This document shows, piece after piece, positions 43,652-50,729 of a stretch of 64,000 nucleotides of DNA. Positions within the stretch are counted from its first letter, which is position 1, and each line of letters starts with the position of its first letter. Both the position numbers and the translations under genes were made by a program. The stretch is taken from contig NZ_CP042433.1 in the NCBI RefSeq assembly GCF_007970805.1, positions 2,728,001 through 2,792,000 on the forward strand. Reading direction: 5' to 3'. The DNA comes from Flavisolibacter ginsenosidimutans (GTDB lineage: Bacteria > Bacteroidota > Bacteroidia > Chitinophagales > Chitinophagaceae). The notes beneath the pieces are model-generated. The model worked only from the letters and a program-made list of their open reading frames with translations, had not been told where the DNA came from and made no database searches.

Positions 43652-44203
43652 ATGAAGAAGGCCTTTTTGTTGACGTTTATCGTGTTTTGCAATTGCCTGT
43701 TGTTTGCCCAGGAAGAAAACCCTCGGCAGAAGTTTTTTACCGGCGGCAATTTCGGGCTTACGCTCGGCCGATACACCGTCATAAATGTATCGCCGCAAAT
43801 CGGCTACCACTTTAACCGGTTTGTGGCGGCAGGTTTAGGGTTAAACCTGCAATACGCCAGTGTAAAAGAAAAAGACTGGTCCGGTAACGATTACAGCAAA
43901 ACATCGCAAGGCATTACAGGCCTCAGTTTGTTTGGCCGCTTCTATCCCGTGCAAAATGTTTTTCTGCAAGTGCAGCCCGAAGGCAACTATATTTTCGGAC
44001 GCATTAAATACTACCAGCCTATGGTGCAAACCTTTAAGCTGGATGCGGAAATCGTTCCTGCTTTTCTGATCGGAGGCGGTTATTCAATGGCCGCAGGAAG
44101 AGGCTATTTTCTGACCACGGTTTTATACGACGTACTTCAACGGCCCAATTCGCCTTACGGCAATCAACCGGTTGTAAACTTTGGTTACAACTTTAGTTTT
44201 TAA
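43652..44203 (+). CDS. small outer-membrane beta-barrel protein
   Basis: 183 residues with a signal peptide (cleavage near LLFAQ). The mature part alternates polar and hydrophobic residues and ends in aromatic strands (PVVNFGYNFSF), typical of 8-strand barrels of the OmpA/beta-barrel-domain class. It follows the GlcD-like gene by 9 bp, so the two are probably cotranscribed, without an obvious functional link. Function unknown. Confidence 0.75.
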   Translation: MKKAFLLTFIVFCNCLLFAQEENPRQKFFTGGNFGLTLGRYTVINVSPQIGYHFNRFVAAGLGLNLQYASVKEKDWSGNDYSKTSQGITGLSLFGRFYPVQNVFLQVQPEGNYIFGRIKYYQPMVQTFKLDAEIVPAFLIGGGYSMAAGRGYFLTTVLYDVLQRPNSPYGNQPVVNFGYNFSF

Positions 44204-44314
44204 TCTTTCCTTTTGCGTTCCTGTGGAACGCTTCTTCGTGTAAATTTCTCGTAGAAATACGGTTGAGGTTTTTTCGTGTTTCTTCTCAATTTGCACAACG
44301 ATTGCAAGGCAGAG

Positions 44315-44344
44315 TTTGCCGAGACTTTTATAGATGTAAATTTG
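44315..44344 (+). promoter_or_regulatory. Bacteroidota promoter TTTG-N18-TAAATTTG
   Basis: TTTG at 44315-44318 and TAAATTTG at 44337-44344, 18 bp apart, 22 bp before the start of the 69-residue gene. Both boxes are exact. Confidence 0.65.
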
Positions 44345-44365
44345 TTTTACTTCATCGTCAGAACT

Positions 44366-44575
44366 ATGACGCACCAATTTGAACCTTTCACACCGGAGGC
44401 CTTCAGGCAACAGACAGGAATGAACGCTTTTGAAAACGAAGCGGTGTACATCCGTTGGGTAAATACCCAAATCAATTATGCCAACTATTTGCAGATGCAA
44501 TCCATGAACGCATCGTTAAAAGAAATCATTGGCTTGCTGAAAGAAGGCGCCTTAATAAATGCGTCGAAATTGTAG
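44366..44575 (+). CDS. small helical protein upstream of the FRG-domain gene
   Basis: 69 residues from ATG 44366, just after an exact promoter; earlier in-frame starts would overlap that promoter. The chain is acidic at the start, then helical (INYANYLQMQSMNASLKEIIGLLKEG). No family recognised. It lies 46 bp before the FRG-domain gene in the same direction and may be its partner. Confidence 0.6.
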   Translation: MTHQFEPFTPEAFRQQTGMNAFENEAVYIRWVNTQINYANYLQMQSMNASLKEIIGLLKEGALINASKL

Positions 44576-44621
44576 CCCGCAAAATTTTTCTTTGGCGTAA
44601 CTTTTTCGTATCAACTACAGC

Positions 44622-45476
44622 ATGGAGCAGCACTATTCCACGTTACGCCTCTCCTCCTGGCACGAATTCAAATTGTTCGTTCAACGCTTTTCGGAGAACT
44701 GGGCTTTTCGCGGTCAGGCACACGCCGAATGGGACCTGAACAACGCCATCGAACGCACGGATTTTATCCGGCACAATACCCGCATCGAAGCCGATTTTGT
44801 AGCCGAATTCCAGCGCGGCGCACGCAATTATTTGTCGAAAGACGAAACCCCCGAACACCTCATTGAATGGCTGGCACTGATGCAACATCACGGCGCGCCT
44901 ACTCGATTGCTCGATCTTACCCGCTCGCCTTTTGTGGCCGCCTATTTTGCTTTTGAACTTTGCTTTCCGCGGGAAGGCGCACACGTAGCGGTTTGGTGCT
45001 TTAACATTGAGCACTTAAAACAAAAATCGCTGGAGATTCTTTCGCAGGAATTTGGAACGGCGTTGAAAGAAACGCAAAACCTCATTAACGAGAAATTGTT
45101 TGAAGTGCTCTTTTACCAAAACAACAAGAACCTTGTCTTTCCGGTAGAACCTTTTCGCATGAACCGGCGCTATTCCCTGCAACAGTCCATTTTCGTAAGC
45201 ACGGGTACCTCCGTTACGCCTTTCATGGAGCAGCTTCAATTTTTAGGCAAAGATTTACCAAAGGCCGTGGTAAAATTGGAAATACCGGCTACCGAAAAAA
45301 AGCCGGCCCTGCGCGAACTGCAGCAAATGAACATGCACCGCGCCAGCTTGTTCCCCGATTTGGACGGCTACGCCTTGTCGCTCAGGTTTCGTTACAACAA
45401 CCTGAAATCGCCGGACGAATTGCAAAAAGAACGGAAACAAAAAGAAGCCGATCCGGACTATCCTTATCTGCCCTGA
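44622..45476 (+). CDS. FRG-domain protein
   Basis: 284 residues, cytoplasmic. The FRG domain covers about 10-200: WAFRGQAHAEWDLNNAIER (the F-R-G motif), then LALMQHHGAPTRLLDLTRSPFVAAYFA. The family is widespread in bacteria and phages and named after this motif. Its biochemical role is not settled, but members recur in defence islands and toxin-like contexts. A Lys/Glu-rich C-terminal tail follows. The preceding 69-residue gene may form a unit with it. No nuclease, protease or other effector domain is attached. Confidence 0.8.
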   Translation: MEQHYSTLRLSSWHEFKLFVQRFSENWAFRGQAHAEWDLNNAIERTDFIRHNTRIEADFVAEFQRGARNYLSKDETPEHLIEWLALMQHHGAPTRLLDLTRSPFVAAYFAFELCFPREGAHVAVWCFNIEHLKQKSLEILSQEFGTALKETQNLINEKLFEVLFYQNNKNLVFPVEPFRMNRRYSLQQSIFVSTGTSVTPFMEQLQFLGKDLPKAVVKLEIPATEKKPALRELQQMNMHRASLFPDLDGYALSLRFRYNNLKSPDELQKERKQKEADPDYPYLP

Positions 45477-45522
45477 AGCGGGCTTTTTCGTCGCCGCATT
45501 TTTTTATTTTAGCGAAAACGGT

Positions 45523-45554
45523 ATTGACATCTTTCGATTGAGTTGCTATGTTTG
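45523..45554 (+). promoter_or_regulatory. Bacteroidota promoter ATTG-N20-TATGTTTG
   Basis: TATGTTTG (45547-45554) is a perfect -7 element, with ATTG at 45523-45526. It implies a transcript starting at about 45561 that covers the small ORF at 45604. Confidence 0.5.
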
Positions 45555-45603
45555 GAACGTATCCTGTATTAACAATTTTTGAAAAAACCTGACCCCAAAA
45601 ACA

Positions 45604-45828
45604 ATGTCTCAATACCCTAAACTCAATTCGAAAATGATTGGATATCTACATAATTTTCTCACCTATTTTGACGCGGTACTTCACCCGGCGGAAGGAAAGG
45701 ATGAGTTGCGCAAGAGCAAGCGGCGGGCCAGCAAGCCTTCTTATGCACGGCAAGCTTCGCCTGACAGCTTGAACATCCGCGCCGGCGTTCGCACGCAAAA
45801 TCAGGTACGGCGGAATCCGGCACCGTAA
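45604..45828 (+). CDS. possible small basic protein
   Basis: 74 residues from ATG 45604. The first 30 (ending FDAVLHPAEG) look ordinary. The rest is Arg/Lys/Ser-rich and disordered, and runs into a repeat area. The main support is the -7 element 50 bp upstream. It could instead be part of an untranslated RNA. No family recognised. Confidence 0.35.
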   Translation: MSQYPKLNSKMIGYLHNFLTYFDAVLHPAEGKDELRKSKRRASKPSYARQASPDSLNIRAGVRTQNQVRRNPAP

Positions 45829-45830
45829 AA

Positions 45831-45910
45831 GCAATGAGCAATCAGCAATAAACAACCGGCAACGAAAGACAAAAAATTTGCAACCTGCCAATTGCTCATT
45901 GCCGATTGCC
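45831..45910. repeat. inverted repeat of GAGCAAT/ATTGCTC words
   Basis: CAATGAGCAAT (45832-45842) and ATTGCTCATTG (45891-45901) are exact reverse complements. Between and around them are overlapping GCAAT-, GGCAA- and CCAATTG-type words. It is intergenic, just before the DUF6728 gene. Confidence 0.6.
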
Positions 45911-45912
45911 CG

Positions 45913-45941
45913 TTGAATTTGCTCTTCCCGCGTTATCTTTA
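45913..45941 (+). promoter_or_regulatory. probable promoter of the DUF6728 gene
   Basis: TTG (45913-45915), 18 bp, TATCTTTA (45934-45941; one base off TAnnTTTG). The start codon follows after 4 bp, so the transcript would be nearly leaderless. Confidence 0.35.
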
Positions 45942-45945
45942 ACCA

Positions 45946-46113
45946 ATGGGAGTGCTGAAACAATTAGCTGAATATTTATATCTGCGCAAACCCGATCCCG
46001 ACCGGCCAAAGACAACGTTTGTTAAATACATGCACGGCATTAACCGCATTAGCCTGCTGATGTTTTTGCTTTGCCTGATTATTCTTGCCGTGAAACTCAT
46101 TTTCAGGCATTAG
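45946..46113 (+). CDS. DUF6728-like small membrane protein
   Basis: 55 residues from ATG 45946 to TAG 46113. A polar start with the segment LYLRKPDPDRPKT is followed by YMHGINRISLLMFLL and one membrane helix (about 35-52). This is the pattern of the short DUF6728 proteins of Bacteroidota, where MHGINRIS is conserved. Function unknown. It converges with lpxB and overlaps its last 11 bp, so the two stop regions share sequence. Confidence 0.72.
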   Translation: MGVLKQLAEYLYLRKPDPDRPKTTFVKYMHGINRISLLMFLLCLIILAVKLIFRH

Positions 46114-47320
46114 TCTGCAAAAAGCCCACAATCTCCTGTGCGGCACGGGCCGAGGCATTGCCTTCTTTCCGCAAAAGATTTTTTAGCGCTGCGTAATCGG
46201 TTTTGATTTGTGCAATGCGCTGCGGGTTGTGTAAAATATCGTTCAATTCTGTTGTGATGTTTTGGGGCGTCAATTCAGCTTGTATTAACTCTTTCACCAC
46301 CGGCTTGTCCATTATCAAGTTCACCAGCGAGATGTACTTGATCTTCACCAATCGCTTTGCAATTTGGTAAGAAATGTTGGAGCCTTTGTAGCAAACCACT
46401 TGCGGCACGCCGAATAAAGCCGTTTCCAGCGTGGCCGTTCCCGATGTCACCAATGCGGCCGTGGCTTTTGTCAAAAGTGAATAAGTTTGGCCGCTTTTTG
46501 CAATCAACACGCCGGGATAATTGGCAAGTAGTCTTTGATAAAATTCTGTGGGTTGTGCCGGCGCCTGCGCCACAATGAACTGATAATTTGGAAAGGCTTT
46601 CGATGCTTCCAGCATCAAGGGCAATTTAACGGCTATCTCTTGTTGGCGGCTACCGGGTAACAAAGCAATCAATTCTTTCTTGAACGAAGCGTCCACCGTT
46701 TTTTCGTCTCCCGATGAAGAAAAACAACGCAAGGGTGAAGCTTTTTTTTCGTGAATTGCTTCTTCAATCACTTGCACCAACGGGTGACCGATGTATTCGA
46801 CTTTGTAATCCCATTTTTTGTAAAATTCTTTTTCGAAAGGAAGAATAACGAGCATTTTGTCCACGTATTTTTTGATGTCTTTTACGCGGCTTTCCTTCCA
46901 GGCCCATACCTGCGGCGAGATGTAATAAATGACTTTAAAACCGGCTCTTTTTGCCCATTCCGCAATGCGAAGATTAAAGCCAGGATAATCAATCAACACC
47001 AACACGTCCGGCGAAAAAGATTGGACGTCTTCTTTGCAAAATTTGAGATTGTTGAGAATCGTGGGAAGGTTCTTCACGACCTCGATGAAGCCCATGAATG
47101 CAAGCTCCTTGTAATGCTTTACTACGGTAGCTCCGGCGGCCTGCATCAAGTCGCCGCCCCAGCAACGAATGACAGCATTCGTGTCAAGCTTTTTTATTTC
47201 TTTAATGAGATTGCTGCCGTGCAAATCACCCGAAGCTTCACCGGCAATGAGGTAATATTTTCCCCCTCTCCCCCTAAAGGGAAGACTTAGGTTTGGATTG
47301 TCTTTTTTTTCTTCAATCAT
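46103..47320 (-). CDS. lpxB: lipid-A-disaccharide synthase
   Basis: 405 residues. LpxB joins UDP-2,3-diacylglucosamine and lipid X to form the lipid A disaccharide at the inner membrane. YYLIAGEASGDLHG is the N-terminal family signature. SPQVWAWKESRVKDIKK, FEKEFYKKWDYKVEYIGHPL, LLPGSRQQEI and VTSGTATLE follow, as in GT19 enzymes. The enzyme normally starts close to the YYLIAGE block. Here a 20-residue extension (from MIEEKKDN through LSLPFRGRG) precedes it, part of which is translated from a repeat (see 47262-47497). No other start codon lies between. It is the last gene of the surE-membrane protein-lpxB run. Confidence 0.9.
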   Translation of the reverse strand: MIEEKKDNPNLSLPFRGRGGKYYLIAGEASGDLHGSNLIKEIKKLDTNAVIRCWGGDLMQAAGATVVKHYKELAFMGFIEVVKNLPTILNNLKFCKEDVQSFSPDVLVLIDYPGFNLRIAEWAKRAGFKVIYYISPQVWAWKESRVKDIKKYVDKMLVILPFEKEFYKKWDYKVEYIGHPLVQVIEEAIHEKKASPLRCFSSSGDEKTVDASFKKELIALLPGSRQQEIAVKLPLMLEASKAFPNYQFIVAQAPAQPTEFYQRLLANYPGVLIAKSGQTYSLLTKATAALVTSGTATLETALFGVPQVVCYKGSNISYQIAKRLVKIKYISLVNLIMDKPVVKELIQAELTPQNITTELNDILHNPQRIAQIKTDYAALKNLLRKEGNASARAAQEIVGFLQTNA

Positions 47321-47497
47321 TTCTTTTCTTCAGTCACGAAGATAGGCGTTGCCGCATAGCGGTAAGAACGCACAAGTGTGCGACGCAAGCAAAGCGCAAT
47401 GGATAGGTGAACCTTTGGCCTCATAAAAAAACAGCCCTGAACGACTGTCTTTTTTTCGTAAAGTCTCTTCAACCTAAGTCTCCCCTTTAGACAGGGG
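47262..47497. repeat. 236-bp inverted-repeat element over the lpxB start
   Basis: The left end, CCCCCTAAAGGGAAGACTTAGG (47270-47291, split here as CCCCCTAAAGGG and AAGACTTAGG), and the right end, CCTAAGTCTCCCCTTTAG (47473-47490), are inverted copies. The right end is followed by ACAGGGG. The words are of the CTCCCCCTAAAGGGGGAG type common between genes in Bacteroidota. The left end lies inside lpxB; the right end touches the stop of the upstream gene. Confidence 0.6.
47424..47457 (-). terminator. weak terminator-like hairpin inside the 47262-47497 repeat
   Basis: AAAAAAACAG (47424-47433) faces CTGTCTTTTTTT (47445-47456), with A/T runs on both sides. If active on the minus strand it would reduce read-through from the membrane protein gene into lpxB. 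Confidence 0.45.
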
Positions 47498-47498
47498 T

Positions 47499-47813
47499 TT
47501 ATATGAGTACCTTGGCCAGCAAAATGGCGATGCCGTAAAGCAGCGTCATGGCAAAAATTCCCTTGGCCGTTTTGTCTTTTTGTGTGTTAACGTAATACGT
47601 AAAGAGAGCAATGTTTGCCACAAGGCACCATACGCCAAAAAACGTGATGAGGCTTTTTTGCGTGGCAAAGGTTTTTACAAAGTCCGGCAACGAAGCATCG
47701 TTGAAACGAACGCCGTAGATGATCAGAAAAATAACCAGCGGCAACACAAGCCCCAGCACAATTCCAAGCTGCAGGTTATCCTTCTTTAGAAAAAATGTTC
47801 CAGTCGTTTTCAA
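47499..47813 (-). CDS. small membrane protein between surE and lpxB
   Basis: 104 residues from TTG 47813, no ATG in reach. Three membrane helices (about 16-35, 55-73 and 84-102: LGIVLGLVLPLVIFLIIYG, LITFFGVWCLVANIALFTYYV, IFAMTLLYGIAILLAKVLI). The start overlaps the end of surE by 38 bp, so translation may be coupled. Proteins of this kind recur between surE and lpxB in Bacteroidota; function unknown. Confidence 0.7.
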   Translation of the reverse strand: MKTTGTFFLKKDNLQLGIVLGLVLPLVIFLIIYGVRFNDASLPDFVKTFATQKSLITFFGVWCLVANIALFTYYVNTQKDKTAKGIFAMTLLYGIAILLAKVLI

Positions 47814-48567
47814 GTTGCTTTTTTAATTTATAGTGAGTTAAATCGAACTGCACCGGCACTACGCTCACGTAATTATTTGCCAGTGCCCACACATCGGTAT
47901 CGGTGCCCTCATCAAAATTCACAAATTCGCCGGTAAGCCAATAATACTTGCGGTTGTGCGGATCAAAACGTTCAACGAAGTCTTCTTCGTATTTGGCATA
48001 AGCCTGACGGCAAATTTTTACGCCTTTGATCTCTTCGGGTGTGGCAATGGGAAAGTTTACGTTCAGCACGCAATGCTTGTCGGGCCGGTTCTTGAGCATT
48101 TGCTCCACAATGATTCTTGCGTATTTGCGGGCGGCGGAAAAATCAGCTTCCAGCGCATAATCAAGCAAGGAAAAACCAACCGATGGAATGCTTTCGATGG
48201 CTGCTTCTACCGCCGCCGACATGGTGCCGGAATAAATGACGTTGATGCTGTGATTAGCGCCGTGGTTAATACCACTGATGCAGATGTCGGGCTTTTGATG
48301 AAGGATCTTATCCACTGCAAGCTTTACGCAATCTACCGGCGTGCCGGTGCATTGATAAGCCTCGATGTCGTCAAACACGTTCACTTTGTGCAGGCGCAGC
48401 GGAATGCCGATGGTGATGGCGTGTCCCATACCGGATTGCGGCTTGTCAGGCGCTACTACTACAATCTTGCCCAAGCCTCTTACCGCTTCCACGAGGTTGC
48501 GAATGCCCGGCGCGGTGATGCCGTCGTCGTTCGTTACCAAAATAACCGGTTCTTTCTTTTCTTCCAT
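47776..48567 (-). CDS. surE: 5'-nucleotidase SurE
   Basis: 263 residues from ATG 48567 (GTG 48570 is the alternative). ILVTNDDGITAPGI carries the two metal-binding Asp residues. APDKPQSGMGHAIT and CISGINHGANHSINVIYSGTMSAA are the other family blocks. SurE dephosphorylates nucleoside 5'- and 3'-monophosphates and helps in stationary phase. It lies downstream of the crt genes on the same strand, separated by 157 bp with a repeat, and overlaps the next gene. Confidence 0.92.
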   Translation of the reverse strand: MEEKKEPVILVTNDDGITAPGIRNLVEAVRGLGKIVVVAPDKPQSGMGHAITIGIPLRLHKVNVFDDIEAYQCTGTPVDCVKLAVDKILHQKPDICISGINHGANHSINVIYSGTMSAAVEAAIESIPSVGFSLLDYALEADFSAARKYARIIVEQMLKNRPDKHCVLNVNFPIATPEEIKGVKICRQAYAKYEEDFVERFDPHNRKYYWLTGEFVNFDEGTDTDVWALANNYVSVVPVQFDLTHYKLKKQLENDWNIFSKEG

Positions 48568-48631
48568 CACTCTTTTTTTATGCTTCGCTGCAAAGGTGTT
48601 TCAGAAAATGGGGAAAACCAAGAAAGAGAAA

Positions 48632-48704
48632 GTTGGCAGTTAGCAATAAAAAAGTTGAAGCGCCTTTCGAGGTTATTGCCAATTGCAAACCGGCAACTGC
48701 CAAC
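48632..48704. repeat. inverted repeat of GTTGGCAGTT words between crtZ and surE
   Basis: GTTGGCAGTT (48632-48641) and AACTGCCAAC (48695-48704) are exact reverse complements, with TAGCAAT and ATTGCCAATTGC words inside. It occupies most of the crtZ-surE gap. Confidence 0.6.
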
Positions 48705-48724
48705 GCAATCAATAATGGTTGGCG

Positions 48725-49234
48725 TTACTTAGAAGCAGCGGGTGCGTAGTCAACTTTTTGCGCAGCCATGAGGCCTTTGTCTCTGCGCACTTTGCTCCAA
48801 TATTTTTTGTGCACCAGCAACATGCCGAAGCTTTCGCCCCGGTATTTATCCAAATGCTTGTGGTGCATTTTGTGCGCCCAGCGAATGGCGCGAACGTAGG
48901 TGTTTTTGCTTTTGCTGAACCATTTGAAGCGTTGGTGAATGATAACGTCGTGTACCAAAAAATACGCTGCGCCGTAAAGCATGATACCAAAGCCAATGGC
49001 CTGCATCCACCACACATTGTTATACGTGCCAAAGCCAATCAAACACATGCTGGGCACGGCAAAAATGACGAAGAACCAGTCGTTCTTTTCAAAGAAGCCG
49101 GGTTCTTTTTGGTGATGGTCGCGGTGCAGGTACCAAAGAAAGCCGTGCATCACGTAACGGTGGGTAAGCCACGTGATGCCTTCCATTACGATGAAGGTTC
49201 CGGCCAAAACAATTGTATAAAACACGGCTTCCAT
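48725..49234 (-). CDS. crtZ: beta-carotene hydroxylase CrtZ
   Basis: 169 residues of the fatty-acid-hydroxylase superfamily. Four histidine clusters bind the di-iron centre: HRYVMH (25-30), HRDHH (37-41), HDVIIH (95-100) and HKMHHKH (121-127). Hydrophobic helices place it in the inner membrane. CrtZ adds hydroxyl groups at C3 of the beta-ionone ring to make zeaxanthin-type xanthophylls. The substrate needs a cyclised carotene, but no cyclase gene is in this window. It ends the crt run, 10 bp after idi. Confidence 0.9.
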   Translation of the reverse strand: MEAVFYTIVLAGTFIVMEGITWLTHRYVMHGFLWYLHRDHHQKEPGFFEKNDWFFVIFAVPSMCLIGFGTYNNVWWMQAIGFGIMLYGAAYFLVHDVIIHQRFKWFSKSKNTYVRAIRWAHKMHHKHLDKYRGESFGMLLVHKKYWSKVRRDKGLMAAQKVDYAPAASK

Positions 49235-49244
49235 TCTCTTTCAT

Positions 49245-49778
49245 TTAAACGGCTACGTAATTCTTCTTCCACCATTTTTCAATCTGCGGAAAAGCAAGTT
49301 TAAACCATGCGGTAAACAAAGAAGGTTGTTCTTTCAGCATGAGCGCAAGGTCTTCTATTTCATGGTAAGCAACCGCTGCTACTTCTTTGTTGTTTGGCTT
49401 TATCTCTCCGTCAAATTCGCCCACAAACACATGATCGTATTCGTGTTCAATCAAACCGTTTTCCACGCCGGCTTTATACGTAAAGGCAAAGATTTCTTTT
49501 AGCGGCGTATTGAAACCAAGTTCTTCCTTCAATCGCCGCGCCGCCGCTTCCTCTACGCTTTCGCCGGGATAGGGATGACTGCAACAGGCATTCGTCCACA
49601 ACAGTCCACCGTGGTATTTTTCAGCAGCCCGTTGTTGCAACAACATGCGTCCATTTTTGTCGAAGATGAAAACCGAAAAAGCCCGGTGCAGTAAACCCTT
49701 TTGGTGGGCTTCCATCTTTTCCATAACACCGATTTCATCGTCCTGCGGCGAAACCAGTATGACTTTCTGTTCCTGCAT
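49245..49778 (-). CDS. idi: isopentenyl-diphosphate delta-isomerase, type 1
   Basis: 177 residues with a Nudix-like fold. TNACCSHP (62-69) carries the catalytic Cys, and EHEYDHVF (111-118) the catalytic and metal-binding Glu/His region. It interconverts isopentenyl and dimethylallyl diphosphate, the building blocks for the phytoene made by crtB. Position between crtB and crtZ supports a role in pigment supply. A palindromic repeat separates it from crtB. Confidence 0.92.
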   Translation of the reverse strand: MQEQKVILVSPQDDEIGVMEKMEAHQKGLLHRAFSVFIFDKNGRMLLQQRAAEKYHGGLLWTNACCSHPYPGESVEEAAARRLKEELGFNTPLKEIFAFTYKAGVENGLIEHEYDHVFVGEFDGEIKPNNKEVAAVAYHEIEDLALMLKEQPSLFTAWFKLAFPQIEKWWKKNYVAV

Positions 49779-49794
49779 GATTCAAATATTTTGT

Positions 49795-49878
49795 GAGACG
49801 TGAAAGTGAAACGTGAGATTAACGTTCACTTCGGATTGAATGACTTTACGGTTTCACGTTTATCGTCTCACGTTTCAC
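49795..49878. repeat. palindromic GTGAAACGTGAGA repeat inside the crt operon
   Basis: GTGAAACGTGAGA (49806-49818) and TCTCACGTTTCAC (49866-49878) are exact reverse complements. More GAGACGTGAAA and TTTCACGTTTAT words are included. It fills the crtB-idi gap and could fold in the message. Confidence 0.65.
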
Positions 49879-49879
49879 T

Positions 49880-50722
49880 TCATTCTATCAGCCGCAACCC
49901 GTTTTTTACACTTGCCCGCAAAACAATGTAGGCTTTGTGATAATTGGGAATGCGCACCCGCTGCTGCAAAATACGTTGCGGTTCAATTTGCTTTATTTTC
50001 CTGAACAGCGAGCCGTAATATTTGTACGCAACATACACACCAAACCTTGCCTTGAGCGGCAGTTTTAAAATGCCTTTGTAGGCAATTTCAAAATCCTTCT
50101 CGATGTCTTCCTGAATGCGTTGTTTATCACTTTCGGTGAAGTTGTGAAAGTCACAACCGGGAAAATACATGCGCGACAGGTCAAAAAAATCGGCCCGCAT
50201 GTCGCGCAAAAAATTGACTTTCTGAAAGGCCGCTCCAAGAGCCTTTGCCGGGCCCTTCAGGCTTTCGTATAAGTCTTTGTTGCCTTCACAAAAAACGAAA
50301 AGACACATCAAACCCACGACTTCGGCAGAGCCATAAATGTATTCGTCATAGCCCTGACGGTCGTAATGGTTTTGCGTTAGGTCGCTTTCCATGCTGTTGA
50401 AAAAAGCACGAATCAGATCATGATCAATCCTGAATTGATTTACCGTTTTTTGAAAGCTGTTTAGAATGGGATTTAAGCTGATGCCTCTCTCAATGGCATC
50501 GAAGGTTTCCTTTTGAAATTGCTCCAACAAATCTTGTTTATCGTGTTGGTGAAACGTGTCCACAATTTCATCGGCAAAACGAACAAAACCGTAAATATTA
50601 AAAACCGGTTGCCGCAAGTCTTTGTGCAAAAGCCTGATGGCCGATGAAAAAGATGTGCTGTAACACAGGGTTACTTGCCTGCTGCATTCGCCGCTAACGC
50701 GATGGAACAAATCAATCGTCAT
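49880..50722 (-). CDS. crtB: phytoene synthase CrtB
   Basis: 280 residues of the squalene/phytoene synthase family. The first Asp-rich motif is DEIVD (51-55). The second lies in NFLRDMRADFFDLSRMYFP (170-188). Both bind Mg-diphosphate. CrtB condenses two geranylgeranyl diphosphates to phytoene, the first committed step. It begins 7 bp after crtI on the same strand and is very probably cotranscribed. Confidence 0.93.
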   Translation of the reverse strand: MTIDLFHRVSGECSRQVTLCYSTSFSSAIRLLHKDLRQPVFNIYGFVRFADEIVDTFHQHDKQDLLEQFQKETFDAIERGISLNPILNSFQKTVNQFRIDHDLIRAFFNSMESDLTQNHYDRQGYDEYIYGSAEVVGLMCLFVFCEGNKDLYESLKGPAKALGAAFQKVNFLRDMRADFFDLSRMYFPGCDFHNFTESDKQRIQEDIEKDFEIAYKGILKLPLKARFGVYVAYKYYGSLFRKIKQIEPQRILQQRVRIPNYHKAYIVLRASVKNGLRLIE

Positions 50723-50729
50723 ACACCTG

